Shown: positions 1 through 6,122 of the stretch, in pieces | How the letters are laid out: each line of letters opens with the position of its first letter | How positions within the stretch are numbered: the first letter of the stretch is position 1 | Source: Bacillota bacterium | GTDB taxonomy: Bacteria; Bacillota; Sulfobacillia; JABLXB01 | NCBI GenBank assembly: GCA_024653225.1 | Contig: JANLGA010000018.1 | Span: forward strand, 18,089-27,304 | Reading direction: 5' to 3' | Length of the DNA: 9,216 nucleotides | Notes under the pieces: generated by a model | What the model was told of the DNA's origin: nothing | Databases searched by the model: none | What the model saw: the letters and a program-made list of their open reading frames with translations, nothing else | Made by a program: the position numbers and the translations under genes

Positions 1-2
1 CT

Positions 3-401
3 TGTTTTCCGATTCGGGCGCTGCCGGATGTGTCGAAGCTGGCGGCCGGCGCGGCCGGCGCCGCGGCATCGGGGCTGGCGCGCGTATGCCCGCGACCCGG
101 GTCCCTCGCCGTGCGCGGATTGGGCGACGTGTGCATGGGGGACAGGAAGATACTCGGGTCGAGCTTCTACCTGAAGAGGCGAGTGGGCTTGTACCAGGCA
201 AGCCTCATAGTCCTCGACTTCAGGGATGAGGTATCCAGGTATCTCCGCCATCCCTCGCGGGAGCCCGACTACAGGGCCGGCAGGCCCCACTCCGAATTCA
301 TCACGAGCCTCGAGCAGGAAGGCGGGCCGACCGATTTCCGGCTCCTCGGCGACATCTTCCGCGAAAGTTACCGGGAATGGATGCGCGAGTTCATGGTATA
401 A
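3..401 (+). CDS. Lipoate-protein ligase A-like protein, C-terminal part (5' end outside window)
   Basis: The frame is open from the left edge to a TAA stop, so about 132 C-terminal residues are visible and the start lies upstream. The segment GDRKILGSS followed by a short hydrophobic strand (GLYQASLIVLDF) matches the lipoate/biotin ligase fold. There the lysine of the G-R-K-I-x-G motif contacts lipoyl-adenylate, and the following strand closes the active site. The later HPSREPDYRAGRPHSEF stretch fits the tail of stand-alone LplA/LipM-like proteins. The family attaches lipoate or octanoate to lipoyl domains of 2-oxoacid dehydrogenases and GcvH in the cytosol. The N-terminal substrate-binding loops are not visible, so ligase cannot be told from octanoyltransferase. 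Nothing adjacent indicates a partner. An internal GTG at 30 is in frame but sits mid-domain and is not a likely start. Confidence 0.72.
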   Translation, partial: CFPIRALPDVSKLAAGAAGAAASGLARVCPRPGSLAVRGLGDVCMGDRKILGSSFYLKRRVGLYQASLIVLDFRDEVSRYLRHPSREPDYRAGRPHSEFITSLEQEGGPTDFRLLGDIFRESYREWMREFMV

Positions 402-402
402 T
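394..402 (+). promoter_or_regulatory. Extended -10 promoter for the TPM-lemA pair
   Basis: TGGTATAAT is a perfect extended -10 element (TGn plus TATAAT). It overlaps the TAA stop of the ligase gene. No good -35 box lies 16-18 bases upstream, as is usual for extended -10 promoters. Transcription would begin near 408-410, leaving roughly 44 bases of leader before the TTG start at 453. Confidence 0.6.
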
Positions 403-452
403 TCAGTGGCAAGTGAAAGTGGGAGGCGCCGGCGGGGAGGGGTAATGCCGCC

Positions 453-1418
453 TTGCGCTCCGAAGGTGGAAGATTCTCCAACTGGTCCAGGCGCGTAATC
501 GCGGCGATGTTGTCGGCGGCGGTGGTGCTCTGCGGCGTTCAGGTGGCGTTCGCGGCCGGGCCCTACCCCGCCCCGACAGGAGCCGTGAACGACTACGCGA
601 ACGTCTTATCCGCCGATGAAGTGCGGCGGCTGGAGGAGCTGTGCCTCCAGATTAGGACGGAGACGTCGGTGGAAGTGGCCGTGGCCATCCTGCCGACGAC
701 GTCGCCCGATTCCCCGAAGGCATACGCCGTGGCGCTCTTCGAACAGTGGGGAGTGGGAAAGAAGGAAGAGGACAACGGCGTCTTGTTCCTCGTTGACATG
801 GAGCGGCGGCGAATCGAGATCGAGACGGGGTACGGTCTCGAGGACGTGCTCACGGACGGTCGGCTCGGCGAGATCCTGGACCGCGAGGTGCTCCCCTCAT
901 TCAAGGCCGGCAGGTACGCCGACGGCCTCTATGCCGGTGTAGGGGCCGTGTACGGACTGATACGTGAGAATCGGCCGCAGGCACCGCCGGCGGCGGAAGG
1001 ACCCGGCCGCGGGATCCCCGGCGCCTTCGCGATGATGATCGGCTTCGTCCTCCTGTTCGGGCTCCTGAACTCCAGGTTCAGGCGCAGCCTTCTGGCGGTG
1101 GGAGACATCGGACGCAGGCGGTGCCCGAAGTGCAGGAGCCGCCTGCGCGTCACCGACAGGCTGGTGCGTCGGGCCACGCTCCTCGCTCCCGGGCTCGCGG
1201 TGAGGCTGTACCGGTGCCCGGCGTGCGGTTTCGAGGAGGAGGTCGAGTACCGGACGAGACCTTCGATCCCCGGGGGCCCGTTCACGGGCGCTCCGAGGGG
1301 GTTCGGAGGATTTGGCGGATTCGGCGGCTTCGGAGGACCCGGCGGCGGTTCCGGGCGCGGGTTTGGGGGTTTCGGAGGAGGCCGCAGCGGCGGGGGAGGG
1401 GCGGGACGGAGCTGGTGA
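453..1418 (+). CDS. TPM-domain membrane protein (YgcG family) with zinc ribbon and Gly-Phe-rich tail
   Basis: The product is 321 residues. Residues 13-35 form a signal peptide (cleavage likely after VAFA). A TPM domain spans about 40-175, opening with VNDYANVLS and containing the conserved DNGVLFLVDMERRRIEIETGYGLE core. A single membrane helix follows near 188-208. A CxxC...CxxC zinc ribbon (Cys224/227 and Cys255/258) comes next, then a tail of repeated GGFGG units ending in GGAGRSW. TPM domains are predicted to lie outside the membrane. Their biochemical role is poorly defined; photosystem II repair and phosphatase activity have been proposed for relatives. The TTG at 453 is chosen because it precedes the whole signal peptide and follows GGGGAGGGG (434-442) by about 10 bases. 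An ATG at 507 would cut into the signal peptide and has no clear binding site. lemA follows 25 bases later, the usual pairing. Confidence 0.88.
   Translation: MRSEGGRFSNWSRRVIAAMLSAAVVLCGVQVAFAAGPYPAPTGAVNDYANVLSADEVRRLEELCLQIRTETSVEVAVAILPTTSPDSPKAYAVALFEQWGVGKKEEDNGVLFLVDMERRRIEIETGYGLEDVLTDGRLGEILDREVLPSFKAGRYADGLYAGVGAVYGLIRENRPQAPPAAEGPGRGIPGAFAMMIGFVLLFGLLNSRFRRSLLAVGDIGRRRCPKCRSRLRVTDRLVRRATLLAPGLAVRLYRCPACGFEEEVEYRTRPSIPGGPFTGAPRGFGGFGGFGGFGGPGGGSGRGFGGFGGGRSGGGGAGRSW
1307..1410 (+). repeat. Gly-Phe codon repeat in the TPM protein tail
   Basis: Short tandem units of the form TTCGGAGGA / TTTGGCGGA / TTCGGCGGC encode GGFGGFGGFGGFGG and, after a gap, RGFGGFGGG. The repeats are imperfect at the DNA level but regular at the protein level. 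They form the low-complexity C-terminus typical of YgcG/TPM proteins, which may expand or contract between strains. Confidence 0.7.
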
Positions 1419-1443
1419 CCCCGATCCAGGGGTGAGGGGGAGG

Positions 1444-2019
1444 ATGAGCCACATGAGGGGTTTCGTTGTCGGCATAGCAGCATTCCTTGCGATAGCGATT
1501 CTGGTGGGCGTGTCCGTGGGCTCGGCCTATAACCGGCTGATCGCGCTGAACGAGGACATCAACGGCAAGTGGGCGCAGGTCGAGAACCAGCTGCAGCGGC
1601 GCTACGACCTCATTCCGAACCTCGTCTCGACGGTCAAGGGCTACGCGGCTCACGAAGAGAAGGTCATCGGCGATGTGGTCGAGGCTCGGGCGAAGCTCGC
1701 CGGCGGGGGGCTGACCCCAGAACAGAGGATAGCCGCGGCCGGACAGCTCGAGGGGGCGCTCGCGAGGCTCTTGGTCGTGGTCGAACAGTATCCGGCCCTG
1801 AAAGCGGATGCCCAATTCGCGAAGCTGATGGACGAACTCACCGGGACTGAGAACCGGTTGACGACCGAGAGGATGAGGTACAACGAGTCCGTCAGGCAGT
1901 TCAATGAGACGGTGAAGAAGTTCCCCATGATGCTCTTCGCCGGGATGTTCGGGTTCAAGGAGAAGCCGTATTTCCAGATCGAGACGGGAGCCGCGCAAGC
2001 CCCCAAGGTGACGTTCTGA
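1444..2019 (+). CDS. lemA: LemA family protein
   Basis: This 191-residue protein is close to the usual LemA length. A membrane helix at about residues 6-26 is followed by the hallmark block NQLQRRYDLIPNLVSTVKGYAAHE, which begins the long helical bundle. The family C-terminus is also clear: YNESVRQFNETVKKFP, then GFKEKPYFQIE and a final PKVTF. LemA proteins are membrane-anchored with a helical domain on one face; their function is unknown. The ATG at 1444 is preceded by GAGG (1434-1437) at 6 bases. A second in-frame ATG at 1453 has GGGAGG (1438-1443) at 9 bases and is an equally plausible start, giving a protein three residues shorter. The gene shares the upstream promoter with the TPM gene, and the two products probably act together at the membrane. 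Confidence 0.93.
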   Translation: MSHMRGFVVGIAAFLAIAILVGVSVGSAYNRLIALNEDINGKWAQVENQLQRRYDLIPNLVSTVKGYAAHEEKVIGDVVEARAKLAGGGLTPEQRIAAAGQLEGALARLLVVVEQYPALKADAQFAKLMDELTGTENRLTTERMRYNESVRQFNETVKKFPMMLFAGMFGFKEKPYFQIETGAAQAPKVTF

Positions 2020-2031
2020 GGGTCGCGGAGT

Positions 2032-2060
2032 TTGACAAGTGTTCGGTCAGGTTGTAACAT
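2032..2060 (+). promoter_or_regulatory. Sigma-70-type promoter of rnpB
   Basis: TTGACA (2032-2037) and TAACAT (2055-2060) are separated by exactly 17 bases, beginning 12 bases after the lemA stop. The predicted start near 2067 gives a leader of about 18 bases before the P1 helix of the RNase P RNA. This is the best -35/-10 pair in the window and fits constitutive expression of rnpB. Confidence 0.8.
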
Positions 2061-2084
2061 TGTGGGTGCGAAGTAAGTGATGGA

Positions 2085-2507
2085 GTCGAGTAGGCCGGAC
2101 GGTCGCGGGCGCGGGCGCCGAAAGGTTGCGCCCGAGGAAAGTCCGGGCTCCGCAGGGCGAGGCGCTGGGTAATGCCCAGCGGGGGCAACCCCAGGGAAAG
2201 TGCCACAGAAACGGACCGCCGGCGGGAAGCAAGGGTCGTTGCAGAGGGACGCCTCTAATTGGTGGAGGGGACCGCTTACAGCCCTGGCTTCCCGTTTTGA
2301 CCGGCAAGGGTGAAAAGGTGGTGCAAGAGACCACCGGCGGTCGGGCGACCGGCCGGCCGGGCAAACCCCGCCTGGAGAAAGACCAAATAGGAGGGGGATG
2401 ACGCTGCCCGCTGATTCCCTCGGGTATGGTCGCTCGAAGCGTCGGGCAACCGGCGCTCCAGATAGATGACCGTCCACGACAGAACCCGGCTTACAGGCCT
2501 ACTCAAC
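2085..2507 (+). ncRNA. rnpB: RNase P RNA, bacterial class A
   Basis: This is the catalytic RNA that removes 5' leaders from tRNA precursors. The P1 helix pairs GAGTAGGCC (2088-2096) with GGCCTACTC (2496-2504), which sets the ends. P3 is GGGCGC/GCGCCC closing before the universal GAGGAAAGTCCGGGC (2134-2148), whose P4 strand pairs with AGAACCCGGC (2481-2490). Other class A landmarks are AGTGCCACAGAAA near 2200, GGGTGAAAAGGTGG...CCACC (P9-P11 side, near 2308-2336), GGCAAACCCC in L15 (about 2360), GACCAAATAGG and GATGACCGTCCACGACAG near 2465-2482. Mature ends may differ by a few bases. There is no gene in this stretch; open frames crossing it are incidental. The L15 loop reads GGC rather than the GGU known from E. 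coli (see findings). Confidence 0.96.
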
Positions 2508-2516
2508 CCAGTTCAA

Positions 2517-2556
2517 GGGCGCGGGGACGCAACGGTCCGCCGCGCCCTGGTTTGTG
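2517..2556 (+). terminator. Hairpin terminator after rnpB, possibly bidirectional
   Basis: GGGCGCGG-GGAC (2517-2528) pairs with GTCC-(G)-CCGCGCCC (2535-2547). This is a 12-bp stem with one bulged G and a six-base loop, followed on the + strand by the T-rich TGGTTTGTGT. It starts about 10 bases after the rnpB P1 helix. The same hairpin lies downstream of the convergent regulator gene, where the tail on the other strand is weak, so it may insulate both genes. Confidence 0.6.
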
Positions 2557-2594
2557 TCCGTGCGCCGCGGCCCCCCCTCCGAGCCCCCCGGGCC

Positions 2595-3419
2595 TCAGGC
2601 CCTCCTGACGAGGACGAAATCGTATATGTCGCTCCGGAAGTACGATGAGTCAATGTACACGGGTTCGTCGGAGACGTCGTGCGCGACACCCTCCATCATC
2701 AGCAAGGGCGTCCCGTTCTCCACCGACAGCAGGTGCGTTATGGGGGGCGCCGCGAGCAGTATCCTGACCTTTTCCACGCAGTAGGCTATCTGGATCCCCA
2801 TCGTCTCCCAGAGGAAGTCCAGAAGGGACTCGTACTGGCGCCGCTTCTCCACCGTCCCGGGCTCGGGGAATATGGACGCCTTGATTATGTCGCACGAATA
2901 GATGACGGGCTGGCCGTTCGCGAGCCTCAGCGTCTCGACCATGTACCCGGGCGAGCCGTTACTCACCCGGAGGGATTTGGCCGTGTGGTTGCTGAGCACG
3001 ATCGGGGACACCGACAGCACCCTGTCCTCGGCGGTGAACCCCGCCCGCCTGATGGACTTGGTCATGCTCCCGAGCTTCTCCAGCCCCTCTACGATGCGAC
3101 GCGACTCGGGGCGCACGAACGAACCGGCGCCCCTCCTGCTCATTACCAGCCCCTCGTCCTCGAGGAGCCGCAGGGCTTCCCTCAAGGTGGCCCTACTGAC
3201 ACCGAGCTTGGAGGCGAGGTCAGTTTCGCTCGGGAGGCGCTCGCCGCGGGGATACTCTCCTTCCGCCACTTTCTTGCGGATGTACTCGGCGACCCTCGCG
3301 TACAGCCTTCGTCCGACCGCGTCGAGGTGCTCCGCCACGTCGCCCGCCGTTTGCGGCGGCTTCCGGGTGAGTCGCCCCGCGTCGTTTCCTCGGGTCAATT
3401 CACTGTCACCGGTGTCCAT
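2595..3419 (-). CDS. GntR family transcriptional regulator, HutC subfamily (wHTH plus UTRA ligand domain)
   Basis: The product is 274 residues. A winged helix-turn-helix spans about 39-103, with the family signature GERLPSETDLASKLGVSRATLREALRLL split across the recognition region and a wing (RRGAGSFV). A UTRA-type domain follows (about 125-270, ending SYFRSDIYDFVLVRR), which normally binds a small effector and releases the protein from DNA. The start is the ATG at 3419, preceded by GGAGG (3424-3428 on the complementary strand). A GTG at 3464 would add 15 residues without homology and has a poorly placed binding site. An unusual 38-residue polar N-terminus precedes the DNA-binding domain. The gene is transcribed divergently from the PLP-enzyme/transporter operon, so control of that operon in response to its substrate is the simplest inference. 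Confidence 0.92.
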   Translation of the reverse strand: MDTGDSELTRGNDAGRLTRKPPQTAGDVAEHLDAVGRRLYARVAEYIRKKVAEGEYPRGERLPSETDLASKLGVSRATLREALRLLEDEGLVMSRRGAGSFVRPESRRIVEGLEKLGSMTKSIRRAGFTAEDRVLSVSPIVLSNHTAKSLRVSNGSPGYMVETLRLANGQPVIYSCDIIKASIFPEPGTVEKRRQYESLLDFLWETMGIQIAYCVEKVRILLAAPPITHLLSVENGTPLLMMEGVAHDVSDEPVYIDSSYFRSDIYDFVLVRRA

Positions 3420-3868
3420 GTTGCCTCCGTCCGGGACCCCGTGCGAGTAGGAACACTCGCTCACCTTCTATAGCCCGCGCCCGATATCCTCTTCGCCCGC
3501 CTGACTCCCTCTGTGTGGACTCGCTAACGCAGATCGAAGTTGTCTGACTGCCCGCGAGCCTCGGCACCGGGGTGTACCGGCAGGAAGGGACCGAGCGAGA
3601 ACGCAGAATATGCTGGTCAAGTTCTCCGCCCACTGGAAATCTCCTGCTGGACGGAATGCGTGAAGGAAGTAGGGCGAGCCCTGTCGAACTTGTACGACGA
3701 CGAGAGTGCGTGTCACCGAGCCCCGCATGCCCGGTGCCGACAGTCAGCGAGAACTATCGAAGTCATGTTGTCGGACAACGTTCCCTAGACAGTACCGCAT
3801 GTCGGGGTGGGTTGGCCGACGCGCGCCCGCCATTCCCGAAATCGTCGAGAACAAAGGGGGACGCCGAC
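3420..3868. other. 449-base divergent intergenic/leader region
   Basis: I see no convincing gene here. The frame of the downstream enzyme stays open back to 3572, but the implied peptide (Arg/Ser/Pro-rich) lacks family resemblance and no usable start beats the TTG at 3869. What it holds: an inverted repeat GCGAGT-6-ACTCGC (3443-3460) just before the regulator start; a weak -10-like TATAGA on the - strand (3469-3474) with no -35; small hairpins, including GAGAAC/GTTCTC (3597-3602/3621-3626) and AGGG/CCCT (3671-3682); the palindrome at 3767-3779; and a cluster of complementary TGTCGG/CCGACA segments (3737-3820). No strong + strand sigma-70 promoter was found by eye. Confidence 0.6.
3767..3779. 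promoter_or_regulatory. Candidate operator for the GntR regulator
   Basis: GTTGTC-G-GACAAC is a perfect 13-bp palindrome (6-bp arms, one central base). Its arms resemble the GT...AC dyads that GntR proteins commonly bind. It lies about 90 bases upstream of the first operon gene and about 350 bases from the regulator start. Assignment to this regulator rests on position and symmetry only. Confidence 0.4.
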
Positions 3869-4804
3869 TTGGAGATCTACTCGAACGTCCTGGAAGCCAT
3901 CGGCAGGACGCCCGTCATCCGGCTGAAGCGGATCACCAGGGGTATCGAGGCGGAAGTGGTCGTAAAGCTCGAGGCAGTGAACATCGGGGGAAGCATCAAG
4001 AGTCGCACCGCCCTAGGCATGATCGAGAGAGCGGAACGGGAAGGGAGACTCAAGCCGGGGTCAATCATAGTGGAGGCGACCACCGGAAACCAGGGGATAG
4101 GGGTCGCGATGGTCGCCGCCGTCAAGGGTTACAAGGCGATCATCATTATGCCCGAGCACATGGGGAAAGAGCGCCGGAAGATAGTTAAGGCGTACGGCGC
4201 CGAGGTAATCCTCACGCCGACGCTCGACGACATGGAACAGACGGTCTGGGAGTGCAGAAAGAAAGCATTCGAACTGGAGAAACAGGACCCCAAGTACGTT
4301 TACCTCAAGCAGTTCGACAACCCGGGTAACCCGGACATCCACAGGAGGACCACGGCCGCCGAGATCCTGAGCCAAACGGACGGCAAGCTCGACGCCTTCG
4401 TCGCCACCATCGGCACAGCCGGCACCCTCACAGGGGTGGCCGAGGTGCTCAAGGTGGCGATCCCCACTATCAAGGTATACGGGGTGGAACCCGAAGAGGC
4501 TTCGTTGGAGGGCAAGGGTAAGAAGGGCCTGCACAAGCAGCAGGGAATTGGCGACGCTCAACTCACCAAGATATTGAACAGGTCCGTGGTGGACGGCTGG
4601 CTGAGCGTCACCGACGAACAGGCGTACACGATGGCGAGGAGGCTCGCCCGGGAGGAGGGCATTTTCGCCGGCATCTCGAGCGGCACTGCGGTGCATGCCG
4701 CGGTGGAAGTGGCCCGGGGACTGCCGAAGGGCTCCCGGGTGCTCACGATTCTGCCCGACACCGGGGAGCGGTACCTTGAGGACGAACTCTGGACCGCGTT
4801 GTAG
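3869..4804 (+). CDS. CysK/cystathionine beta-synthase-like PLP-dependent enzyme with altered motifs
   Basis: This 311-residue protein is the normal length for O-acetylserine sulfhydrylases and belongs to PLP fold type II. The start TTG follows AAAGGGGG (3853-3860) by 8 bases and places the EIYSNVLEAIGRTP N-terminus exactly as in CysK. Lys44 in NIGGSIKSR should carry PLP. The substrate-carboxylate loop is TTGNQG (71-76; canonical TSGNTG). The PLP-phosphate loop is GTAGT (182-186; canonical GTGGT). TTAAEI (161-166) replaces TTGPEI, and GIGDAQ (226-231) replaces the GIGAGF-like segment. SSG (270-272) and GERYL (299-303) are kept. The fold and cofactor use are therefore secure, but several substrate-contacting residues differ, so the reaction may not be cysteine synthesis. 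Beta-replacement or beta-elimination on a related amino acid is plausible. It is the first gene of the operon, 37 bases before the next PLP enzyme. Confidence 0.87.
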   Translation: MEIYSNVLEAIGRTPVIRLKRITRGIEAEVVVKLEAVNIGGSIKSRTALGMIERAEREGRLKPGSIIVEATTGNQGIGVAMVAAVKGYKAIIIMPEHMGKERRKIVKAYGAEVILTPTLDDMEQTVWECRKKAFELEKQDPKYVYLKQFDNPGNPDIHRRTTAAEILSQTDGKLDAFVATIGTAGTLTGVAEVLKVAIPTIKVYGVEPEEASLEGKGKKGLHKQQGIGDAQLTKILNRSVVDGWLSVTDEQAYTMARRLAREEGIFAGISSGTAVHAAVEVARGLPKGSRVLTILPDTGERYLEDELWTAL

Positions 4805-4841
4805 GAGCGAGGTCGGGAGCATCGGAAGGGGGGATTCGGCG

Positions 4842-6107
4842 GTGTCGCGGGTCGTGGGGTTGCGGTGCCTGACTTGCGGCGCGGACTACCCGGTGTCGGG
4901 GATGTTCGAGGGATGCCCCAAGTGCAGGCGAGGGGAGTTCGCGTCAAACCTGAACCTCGAGTACGACCTGGCGCCGCTCCGCGGGTTGACGCGCCGGGCC
5001 CTCGAGGAGTGGACGGGGCCGGGCATATGGAGGTTCGCCCCGTTGCTCCCGGTCGAACGGGAAGACTGTAGGGTGACCCTCGGGGAGGGCAACACGCCCC
5101 TGCTCATCTGCCCGCGGCTCTCACGGGACGCCGGGGTGGAACTGTGGGTCAAGGACGAATCGAGGAACCCCACGTGGTCCTACAAGGACCGGTTGGCCTG
5201 CGTGGCCACGTCGAAGGCGCTCGAACTCGGCGCGAAAGTGACGACGATGGCGTCAACCGGAAACCACGGTGCGGCGACCGCCGCGTACGCCGCAAGGGCG
5301 GGTCTCGACTGCGTGATCTTCACGTTGCCCACCGTCCCGCAGGCCATGGTGAGCCTGATGCTCAGCTACGGGGCCAAGGTCGTGGCCACGACGTTCTACG
5401 GCCGGTGGGAGCTCATGGCCCATTGCGTGAGAGAGTACGGGTGGTACCCGATGGGCAACTACCTGATGGCGCTCCCGACGGGCAACCCGTTCGGGCTTGA
5501 CGGGTACAAGACGTTGGCGTTCGAGATATGCATACAGCGTCATTGGGACGTTCCCGATGCCGTGTTCGTCCCGGTGGGCTACGGCGAAGGGTTCCGGGGT
5601 ATATGGAGGGGCTTTTGCGACATGCGCGACCTCGGACTCATCGAGAAGGTCCCGGCGATGGTGGCCGTGGAGCCCGAGGGCGGCCCCATATGCAACGCGC
5701 TGAAGAAAGGCGCGACGATTCCCGAGAGAGTGCCCGCCAAGCAGAGCGTGGCGTTCTCGATCAACGGCGACTACACGAGCGTGGGTTCGATGGTTACCAT
5801 CCGGGAGTCGGGCGGGTCGGGCGTGGAGGTCACCGACGCGGAGATAATGTCGGCGCAGGCACTGCTGGGGCTGGAGGGATTCTACCCGGAACCGTCTTCC
5901 GCCGCGTCGGTGGCCGGAGCGCTCAAGTTGGCGCGTGAGGGAAGACTCCGGGACGTCCGATCGGTCGTGTGCATTCTCACTTCAACGGGTCTCAAGGACC
6001 CCGCCGCGACCGCGGCCGTCAGGCCCGGACCGCCGGCGATCGAGCCTCGAGTATCTGAACTCATGCGGGCGCTGAAAGAGACGTACGGGTTCGACCCGGG
6101 CGCCTGA
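4842..6107 (+). CDS. Threonine synthase-like PLP-dependent enzyme with N-terminal zinc ribbon
   Basis: The product is 421 residues. The GTG start follows GGAAGGGGGG (4824-4833) by 8 bases. The N-terminus carries a zinc ribbon (Cys9, Cys12, Cys25, Cys28), as in many ThrC-like proteins. LGEGNTPLL (80-88) is the family entry motif. Lys115 in NPTWSYKDR is the predicted PLP lysine (usual form NPTGSFKDR), STGNHG is at 138-143, and a phosphate-loop-like VPVGYGEGFRGIW plus EPSSAAS and STGLKDP complete the fold. Classic threonine synthase converts O-phosphohomoserine to threonine. Here the NHG of the loop is more like threonine dehydratase or diaminopropionate ammonia-lyase, and Trp replaces Gly before the Ser-Tyr-Lys. 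With no other threonine-pathway gene nearby and a transporter downstream, a catabolic lyase role is possible but unproven. Confidence 0.85.
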   Translation: MSRVVGLRCLTCGADYPVSGMFEGCPKCRRGEFASNLNLEYDLAPLRGLTRRALEEWTGPGIWRFAPLLPVEREDCRVTLGEGNTPLLICPRLSRDAGVELWVKDESRNPTWSYKDRLACVATSKALELGAKVTTMASTGNHGAATAAYAARAGLDCVIFTLPTVPQAMVSLMLSYGAKVVATTFYGRWELMAHCVREYGWYPMGNYLMALPTGNPFGLDGYKTLAFEICIQRHWDVPDAVFVPVGYGEGFRGIWRGFCDMRDLGLIEKVPAMVAVEPEGGPICNALKKGATIPERVPAKQSVAFSINGDYTSVGSMVTIRESGGSGVEVTDAEIMSAQALLGLEGFYPEPSSAASVAGALKLAREGRLRDVRSVVCILTSTGLKDPAATAAVRPGPPAIEPRVSELMRALKETYGFDPGA

Positions 6108-6122
6108 ATCGGAGTGATCGGG

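Noticed and set aside
445..498. 17-codon reading frame from ATG 445
   Set aside because: The ATG lies only 2 bases from the purine-rich site and the peptide ends quickly; the TTG at 453 opens the signal peptide of the TPM protein. A leader peptide role cannot be excluded but has no support.
1312..1443. Upstream extension of LemA into the TPM gene
   Set aside because: Residues are a frame-shifted reading of the Gly-Phe tail; ATG at 1444 or 1453 has proper spacing and places the membrane helix at the N-terminus.
2126..2401. Open frames across 2100-2510
   Set aside because: The region is RNase P RNA with the conserved P1, P4 and other class A segments.
2679..3473. 264-codon + strand frame opposite the GntR gene
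   Set aside because: The - strand frame has a complete GntR-UTRA protein with a good binding site; this is its complement.
3786..3812. Possible T-box element (GTACCGC) before the PLP-enzyme operon
   Set aside because: Only a partial match to the conserved TGGNACCGCG box, and no convincing stem I with a specifier loop was found.
3572..3868. In-frame N-terminal extension of the CysK-like protein
   Set aside because: Adds about 99 residues with no homology; the TTG at 3869 has an ideal ribosome binding site and gives the usual family length.
4061..4822. 253-codon open frame on the - strand opposite the CysK-like gene
   Set aside because: Shadow of a well-supported gene; composition His/Leu/Arg-rich with no family resemblance.
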